Below, in pieces: positions 57,294 through 64,000 of a stretch of DNA of 64,000 bases. The DNA is from Dichomitus squalens LYAD-421 SS1 (taxonomy: Eukaryota; Basidiomycota; Agaricomycetes; Polyporales; Polyporaceae): NCBI RefSeq assembly GCF_000275845.1, contig NW_006766908.1, positions 34,140-98,139 of the forward strand. The letters are read 5' to 3'. The notes beneath the pieces were generated by a model. It made no database searches and was not told the DNA's origin. It saw nothing but the letters and a program-made list of their open reading frames with translations. How positions within the stretch are numbered: the stretch's first letter is position 1; every line of letters begins with the position of its first letter. The translations under genes were made by a program, and so were the position numbers.

Positions 57294-58285
57294 ATGCCTG
57301 AATTAGCTACTATCAAGGCTATCGCGTCGGGTCCCTACCACGATAGTCCGTGTGGCGACTTAATCATACGCACCGCGGACGGCACGGAATTTCACGTCGA
57401 CCGCAAGAGTATTGCGGACGCATCACCTCTCTTTTCCGACCTCTTTTACCTCCCTCAGACTAGCTCCGATACGAGCGACAAGCCGATCCTCGATGTTGCC
57501 GAGTCGACAGCAGTCTGGGAGCGCATCATGCACATATGCACTCATCCCCCGGAACCCGTCATCGACTTCGCACAACTGTCTTCCCTACTCGCGGCCGGCA
57601 AGAAGTATTCCCTACGAGGCGTGAGCCAGCGGATGCAGGACGTCCTTCTCCGCGCCGACTACCTCGACAAGAAACCCCTGAGCGTGTACGCTCTCGCGTG
57701 CGCCTACGACCTCCTAGCCGTCGCACGCGTTGCGGCCCGGCGCATGCTCAAGCTCCCTGCGATGCTTGAGTCCGTCCCCGAGCTCACGTCAATCTCCGGG
57801 CGCGCATACCACAACCTCCTCGAGTACCGCTACAAGTGCGGGCAGGCTGCCTCTACGGCTGTCGCGCGCTCGCGGGGATTGCAGCCCATGCCAGGGTGGG
57901 TGGACGAGGAGACGATCAAGATGCTCGTCATATGCAGCAGCACTTCCGACGACTGCAAGGAAAACTCGGTGTACTACTGCGTGCATCCGACGGAGTATTA
58001 TCTGCGGCAGTCGTGGCTGGACTATCTTGATAAGCTCGGGCGTGAGCTGGTGGTGAGGCCAGACGGATCGCTCGCGAGCAGCCCGGAGATGCTGGAGCCG
58101 GTGGTTGTGTCGGCCGCGGAGTGCATTGCGTGTGCGACGAAGATATTTGGGCAGGCGATTGGGTTCGCGAAGAAAGTCGAGGAGGTAATAGAAGACGCGA
58201 TTTCGAAGGTGAGGTTTACTCCAGTGCCAATCGGTCATTGTACTCAACTGTCGTGTTGCAGGTTGAGCTGGCTTCTGATGCATAG
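57294..58285 (+). CDS. BTB/POZ-domain protein
   Basis: Starts MPELATIKAIASGPYHDSPC. Residues about 20-110 form a BTB fold: GDLIIRTADGTEFHVDRKSI, ASPLFSDLFYLPQ, then PILDVAESTAVWERIMHICT and LLAAGKKYSLRGVSQRMQDV. The rest is helical (VYALACAYDLLAVARVAARR, YHNLLEYRYKCGQAAS), in the manner of the many single-BTB proteins of mushroom fungi, which may act as adaptors for CUL3 ligases or as regulators. The open frame runs to 58331, but an intron (58210-58261, GTGAGG..GCAG) fits better and ends the protein KVELASDA, TAG at 58283-58285. Confidence 0.83.
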
Positions 58286-58927
58286 TACGCGAAAGATCGG
58301 TTGGTATCTCACCCTCTGGAGTGCTGTGTAAGATAGTCGTTCACACTCGAGGCGCACGAAATCATGATACCGGACGATCGTTCATGTTGCGTAGTGACGT
58401 TGGCTCGTTCTCCCCGCGACCACCACCCTCAGCGGGGCGAGGCCCCTACTGACAGTATGACTGGGAAGGGAGTATTTTGTCGCTGAGCATCGGCAACCTC
58501 TCATCACATCTGCTATCGTATCACTCTGCTCGCGTCAGCGTTCACTAGAGTCGAGTACGGCTGATTGAGGCCAATCCCTCTCTCATATCTACTGTTCATC
58601 ATGTACACCGTCAGCAAGATCTCGCCTTAGTCACTTGACAGAGATTTGCGACACCCTTCTAGTGTAGGGAGCGCGCCCGAGGGGGAGACTGGGTGCTTGT
58701 GTACGAAGGAACTGAGAAGGGTGAGCGGAGGTGAAAGTAGGGCTTACAACGGCTGCAGCACACATGCGTTACACGTATCGGACCTTCTCTCCGTGTATGG
58801 TTCTGCTATGCCAAGCATGCATTTAGCTGTTCTTCACTCGCGTACAGTGTGCAAATTACCGCAATGCCCAAATTTGATCAAACGCAGCATGGCAAACCAA
58901 GACAACACAATAGAACGCCCCCCCTGC
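58286..58927. other. Convergent spacer, 0.64 kb
   Basis: No gene. Lies between the BTB gene end and the HMG-CoA lyase end. Confidence 0.5.
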
Positions 58928-60406
58928 TCAAAGCTTTGCAGAAACACTCTCTGCTGAGCCTCCATCCCGCTCGCGCTCCTTCTCCACTCTCTCCCTCTCC
59001 CGCCGCGCCTCGAGCGCCTTCCCGACGCGGCTCGCGTTCGTCCTATTCAGCTGCTTCGAGATCCACGAGCCGACCTCCGCGATCTTCGCGAGGTCCCCTG
59101 GCGCGTGGAACCGGCTACCCTGGAGTGCGTACAGAACGTCCTCAGTCGCGACGTTGCCCGTCGCACCCGGGGAATAGGGGCAGCCGCCAAGGCCGCCGAC
59201 GGAGGAATCGAAGGTGCGGAGGCCGTAGTCGAGCGAGGTGAGGATGTTGGATACGCCCATTCCGAACGTGTCGTGATAGTGGCCCTACGTAAAACATGTG
59301 CTCTTCGGTACTCATCGAGAGACAGGCGCAGGAAAAGATGGGCTTACAGCGAGCACGGACGGCGAGATGTCGCTACTGCCGCCGATGACAGTCTCGAGCA
59401 TCTTCCCGACTGTCGTAGGGTTGCCCGTCCCTACGGTGTCGCCTAAGCTGACTTCGTAACAGCCCATCTCGAGGAGGGCTTTGGTAACATCGCGGACTAT
59501 GACGGGATCGACCTTACCCGAGTACGGGCAGTCAATCACCACGCTCACATACCTGTCATGTTTGTCAACGACTCTCGTAGCGGGAGATAGCTCCTACGGC
59601 TCACCCTCTGACGCGAAGTCCCTCCTTTGCCGCGCGTGCCGTGACGGCCGTCAGGCGTTCGAGCGACTCCTTGATTGTGCAATTTGTGTTCGCCTTGCAG
59701 AATGCGTCTGTGGCGGCTGTGAAAATTGCTATTTCGTCGGTGTATGGGACTTCGCCTTTGGGCTGCTGGGCGAGGAGGTCTAGTAGGATTTCGAGGCCTT
59801 TGAGATTGGGAACGAGAACGGGGTAATGCAGTCCTTCCCGCCGTTGCATGTGCTTGATGACCTCTGCGGTTCCTGCCATCTATGATTGCGTGAGTTAAGT
59901 CAGGCACTATGTGAGCACACAATATGGTCAACGAAGGGCTCGCTCTGCTTGCGGGCAACTAGGCGAGATAGCCTCATGTAGTACGGCTCGTCTCCTCGCG
60001 CGCAAGGAACTGAGAGAACATGTCAGGTCTTCGGACAGCTGTTCTTGGAAGCTCTCAGCATTGGACTTGTATCAACTATTGTCCCACATAGTGCAATCCG
60101 AAGGCTCTGTGAATGCCGCGAGATGGGGCCGCAACTCACCTGGGGCACCCACTTCGGGCTGACGAAGCTGCCAGCCTCGATGATCTCTGTACCAGCCTCC
60201 GTAAGTCGATTCACAAGCTCTACTTTCACCGCGGGCGGAATGACCGCCGACTCGTTTTGCAGACCGTCGCGGGGTCCAACTTCGACGATCCGGACGCATT
60301 CACGGGCCTGCGTCGCGTACGTGCGGGCTGCGCAAGTAGGTCGAGTCCTGAGCAGAAGGCGGGCGGCGTGTTTGGCAATCATGGTCGTCCCAGGCGTCGT
60401 GTCCAA
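58928..60406 (-). CDS. Hydroxymethylglutaryl-CoA lyase, mitochondrial
   Basis: Cleaves HMG-CoA to acetyl-CoA and acetoacetate in leucine breakdown. Minus strand. The N-terminus ([20 protein letters not shown]) is a basic, amphipathic mitochondrial presequence; translation may start at 60406 or, more typically for a presequence, at 60382. TIM-barrel motifs: [12 protein letters not shown] (catalytic R and D), [58 protein letters not shown] (metal-binding HxH), and the Cys signature [20 protein letters not shown]. All key residues are present. The C-terminus is a charged helix ([16 protein letters not shown]). The first intron (59880-60139) is 260 nt, several times longer than others in this window. 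Confidence 0.95.
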
Positions 60407-60554
60407 GTCTCAGTGCACGTTAGAAGTGAAGCTCATGGACTTTGTCGTCGGCAACGGTGCTCCGACGGGGGTACCGAAGCTATGTTTGAGACGAGGTCAT
60501 GCGATGAGAAAGGAGCATTCGCGTCGCTGACTGCCGAGGACGGCCCCCAGGGCT
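60407..60554. promoter_or_regulatory. Short divergent promoter region
   Basis: About 150 bp separates the start of HMG-CoA lyase (minus) from that of the DMAC1-like gene (plus), both predicted mitochondrial. They must share promoter sequence. No clear TATA box was seen. Confidence 0.55.
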
Positions 60555-60936
60555 ATGCAAGGCGACGTTATTGGCGCTTCTGCGCATACTCCGCTTCCAC
60601 CACCCACTCGCGAATTCATGTCCTCGTCTGAATCTCTTGATCAGTCCGGTAGTATCGTCAAGCTCTCCAACGAGGACGCTCGGACCGAGCAGGCATTGGC
60701 GCAGACAGAGTTTCAAGACTGCTTGACTTGTCGAATCATCGGGACTGGAGCACTGGCTGGCGTCGGAATATATGCGCTCAGAATGTCTCGAGCTGGCGCC
60801 CCTGGATCGCCAGTGGGGAAGAGAATCATGGGAGGGGTTGGTATAGGTGAGCAGCCTCGAACTCCCGGAGTTTCATGTGGCTGAATGGAGTGCATGAGGT
60901 TTCCTGATCGGCAGCTACTTCCGTTGGACGATGTAA
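60555..60936 (+). CDS. DMAC1/DUF4536-like small mitochondrial membrane protein
   Basis: Small protein of about 110 residues. The core TEFQDCLTCRIIGTGALAGV then GIYALRMSRA matches the DMAC1-like (DUF4536) domain: a CLTCR motif followed by a glycine-rich membrane segment. In animals DMAC1 helps assemble the membrane arm of complex I; the fungal role is inferred. A single intron (about 60847-60898, GTGAGC..GAG) joins GKRIMGGVGI to GFLIGSYFRWTM, TAA at 60934-60936, giving a second hydrophobic segment. Start could be 60555 (MQGDVIGASAHTPLPPP) or 60618 (MSSSESLDQSGSIVKL). Confidence 0.78.
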
Positions 60937-62105
60937 TTGACGACCATTTTGAACCTCTCTTAGTACCGGAAATTCAGGAGTGGGACCTGCGAGAGTTACT
61001 CCATGATCCACAATTGCGATGGTAATGTGGTAAGTTTTGTTGCTGCAAAATCCTTAGTCCAAGGGCGAGGCATCCTCAAACTTTAGACCGCCGTAAGCCG
61101 AGGTGGTTGGCATGCGCCCTTAGGCATCATCAATACTCTTCCTGGCAGCCAGGCTACCAGCTCCGAGGAATCACGATCGATGCTTGTCATGTAGACTAAG
61201 GGGAGCGGCTCGGTAGGTCCCCGAGACCGCATTCTCTGTTTACAACACTCTTCACCACTCAGGTGGTTCCTGATAGTCACCGTCGTCGCTCGAAGAGACC
61301 GTGCCTGTCAACCCCAAGTAAGTAAGTCATACAGTGCGTCCTTGAGACTGTCATTGGTGAGGGCCCTGGTTCATGCAGCCTTTCGTCAGCTTCTCTGGTA
61401 TAGGCTTCGGCGCAAAACACACATCATGACGGCGATACCACCTAACGGCGCAACGGGTGCTCGCCATTAGTGTCGTGTCCCTGCATCATGTGCCGTCCGT
61501 GATGCCTCGTATGCGACGAGCCATAAAAGTGCCATCGGTGCCCTCATTTCTCCGTCGTCATCTAGCTGTCGTCTGCACAAATCTTATAGCCTGGGCAGAA
61601 ATCTCAACTAGCTCTAACGTATCCGTAAGCAGAACAAATCATAAATCCGCCAGAAGTCGTACTGTATACATACTTTGGTTCGAAGATATAGATATATCAT
61701 CACGGATGCTGATGCGGCCATTAATGCCGTTAACACTTAATCCTCCAGTCAGTCTCGTGTTCAGGTCAAGCGTGCACCAACGTGAGCATTGACGAGACCG
61801 GAGGGAAGGGACCATCAATTCGCGAGATTTTTGAGTAGCCCTCATCCCATCATCAGATTGATGACGCGGCCACCTGACCCCCTCTGTAGATGCGAGACGT
61901 GCGAGGCGCGCACAAAGAGCACAGCAGCACGGTCAGCGGACATCTGCGCACCTCGCTTCGCCCCACTGACGCATGCGGGGGACTGTCAGTGAACTTCTCT
62001 TTAAGCTCATGATGTCGGCAGGAATTTCGACCGTCTCCGCGTTCCCCTCGTTTCGCGGCCTCATCGTCCTTGCCTCGTGCTTGCGTGGACCTGGTCTCTG
62101 CGACG
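60937..62105. other. Gene-poor stretch of 1.2 kb
   Basis: No supported gene or repeat. Short frames on both strands lack features. It holds the promoter of the epimerase-like gene. Confidence 0.5.
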
Positions 62106-63624
62106 ATGCACTCCCTGCTGTCCTACGTGACGTTCGCCCTTTTGACGTGGAGCGCAACCGCTCAAAACACCACTACTGTCGTTGACAGCAGTACCGTCGC
62201 GGTGTCGACCACGACTGCTGTTTCGGAGTCGTCAACTCTGGACGCGTCGACCACCACTGGCACGTCTACTTTCGCGGTCTCATCCTCGTCCGCGACCAAC
62301 CCCTTGCAGACGCCCGGTTTCGTGAACAATGGTACCGTAGGCGCGTACGCATGCGCTATTTCCGATGCGACCGCTGCCACCAACCAAATTGTGCTCGCGG
62401 ATAACTCCACCAATGATGCTATCACCTTCGGTGGTACCCTTACTGGCACTACCCTGGCGAGTTGCCCCGAGGCACTCCAACCTACCTACCCGTTCAATTC
62501 CATCAACCTGCGCTCGCCTGACGATTCTATCCGTGCGACGTTCCTCCCATACGGTGCTTCCGTCTCGGAGTTATGGGTGAAAGATAGGGATGGCGTATTC
62601 CGTGACATCGTCCTTGGTCAGTGAACATGTTCAATTCGAGTGCGAGGGAAGTCCTAACGTCGTCTACTATCATGTAGGCTTTGATAACAAGACGAACTAT
62701 GGCACTGACGTCGTCCACCCCAACTTCGGTCCTCAGGTCGGACGCTACGCTAACCGTATCAAGAACGGCACGTTCACCATTGATGGCAAGATCTACCACA
62801 CGCCTCTCAACGAAAACAATCACGACACGCTCCACGGCGGTACCGTCGGCTACGACCGCTCCGCCTACCAGATCACGAACCTAACTAGCTCATCCGTCAC
62901 GTTCACCCTCCATGATGCGGACGGTAACCAGGGTTTCCCTGGCTCTGTCGTCTCGAGCGCGACATACATCCTCGAGAACAATGCCACTTGGCGCATCGAG
63001 ATGGACTCGTACGTGACTGACAACAAGAAGTCGCCCATCATGCTTTCCTCCCACACTTACTGGAACCTCGCGGCGTATAACGGCTCAGACACCGTCCTCG
63101 ACCACATCGTGTACATGCCGCGCGCGGACAAGTACATCAAGACCGACCAGTTCCTCATCCCCACGGGCGAGATCGCCTCTGTCAAGGATACCCCCTTCGA
63201 CTTCCAGACCCCGCGCCCCTTCAGCGAGCGGTTCAACGAGACCGTCGGCGTCTGCGGCGCGACATGCCAGGGGTGGGACTCGTGCTTCGTCATGTCCAAG
63301 CACAAGCGCGACGAGCCAGTCTTCGAGCTCACCTCGCCCGCATCCGGCATCAAGCTGTCCGTAACGACGGACCAGGTCGCGATCCAGGTTTACACGTGCG
63401 ACGGGATCTCCAGCGCGGGGAAGAGCCTACCGCGCAAGCGCGCTCATGGAGGTGATGGGACGACGAACCCGGGCAAGTTCTACGACAACCACTCGTGCGT
63501 CGTCGTCGAGATGGAGGACTACATCGACGGGATCAACAACCCGCATTGGGGGCGGAACCAGATCTACGACAAGCACCGGCCGTATCACTGGCGCGCCGAG
63601 TACAAGTTCTCCACCGTTGCTTGA
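62106..63624 (+). CDS. Secreted aldose 1-epimerase-like protein (galactose mutarotase fold)
   Basis: Interconverts alpha and beta anomers of aldoses if active. Starts MHSLLSYVTFALLTWSATAQ, a signal peptide with probable cleavage after TAQ. A Ser/Thr-rich segment of about 45 residues (STVAVSTTTAVSESSTLDAS onward) follows, likely O-glycosylated. One intron (62617-62677) splits DIVLG from FDNKTNYGTD. The fold is marked by GPQVGRYANRIKNGTFTIDG, NENNHDTLHGG (substrate-binding N and H), SSHTYWNLA (catalytic His) and CVVVEMEDYIDGINN (catalytic Glu). An extra N-terminal segment with paired cysteines (AYACAISDATAATN and ASCPEALQP) is not part of the minimal enzyme. Many N-glycosylation sequons (NGT, NNAT, NGS) support secretion. 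Confidence 0.92.
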
Positions 63625-64000
63625 TCGCGAGCTGGGACGCCTTTGTGCGGTGTATGTGGCTCTAGTATAGTTCGTTCCGATGTGTAATGCAGGTGCGCTA
63701 CGTCGACAATTGCAAAAGTTTGAATGCGTTCAATGGCGAGGTCTGCCGCAGCGCACAGGACCTAGGCCTCAGGGCTCAGTCATGCATAAGCATAAGCAGC
63801 CGCGCGTGTTCCGCGGACAACGGCATTTCTCCCTAGTACGGGCAGAATGACGAGCAAGGCTACCGCATCACGTTCGTACTGCAGCGCGACAGCCCACTAA
63901 ATCAGGACCTTGCGCACCTAGTTCCCGAGGTGGACAAGTGCATTACGTTCCCAAACGTATACTGACGGCTTCGAATTCACGGACCCTACTAAGCCCAGGT
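63625..64000. other. 3' flank of epimerase-like gene to window end
   Basis: No gene recognised in the last 376 bases; a gene may begin beyond the window. Confidence 0.5.

Overview
The window reads as nuclear DNA of a basidiomycete, most likely an Agaricomycete. Genes are split by many short introns (about 45-70 nt, GT..AG with CTRAY-like branch sites), are densely packed on both strands, and include families known mainly from mushroom-forming fungi (DUF6534 membrane proteins, DUF6697 proteins, an expanded P450 type). I see no bacterial, organellar or viral gene blocks, no rRNA, no CRISPR array and no tRNA I could support. All exon coordinates come from manual splice reasoning; start codons and a few introns are approximate.

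Layout, left to right: a Pom34-like nuclear-pore gene (644-1453); a long fold-back element (1982-2430); a SNF2-family ATPase (about 2738-5892); an SMG7/EST1-like gene (6260-9883); a 2.9 kb gene-poor gap; a TPR protein (12762-14321); a cytochrome P450 (16683-19037); then a decayed second copy of the same block, with the 3' end of the TPR gene (about 22034-22320) and a broken P450 (23278-25667). Next come a small TIR element with 7-bp target duplications (26811-26983), a DUF6697 gene interrupted by a stop (minus, 27040-29097), two DUF6534 paralogues (30284-32467 broken, 33307-35539 apparently intact), a coiled-coil gene (36227-37965), and a nucleotide-sugar transporter (minus, 38206-39708). A MITE beside an assembly gap (N, 40376-40878) follows, with identical sequence on both sides of the gap. 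Then MRE11 (41347-44190), an F-box-type gene (44436-45605), an HNH-domain gene (minus, 45946-47493), a decayed gene with Crinkler-like motifs (minus, about 49066-50207), a second member of the 7-bp-TSD TIR family carrying telomere-like repeats (50808-51504), two convergent unknown genes (about 51600-53443), an ArfGAP (minus, 54007-55861), a BTB protein (57294-58285), mitochondrial HMG-CoA lyase (minus, 58928-60406) divergent from a DMAC1-like small membrane protein (60555-60936), and a secreted aldose 1-epimerase-like protein (62106-63624).

Functionally this is a mosaic of housekeeping genes (nuclear pore, chromatin/DNA repair, RNA decay, Golgi transport, vesicle traffic, leucine/ketone metabolism) separated by accessory islands where genes duplicate and decay. 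The most interesting material is in those islands: the P450/TPR block duplication caught in pseudogenisation, and a TIR element family whose two members share 11-bp cores and right ends, have 7-bp TSDs, and have arms built of short hairpins whose sequences differ between members while the hairpin layout is kept.
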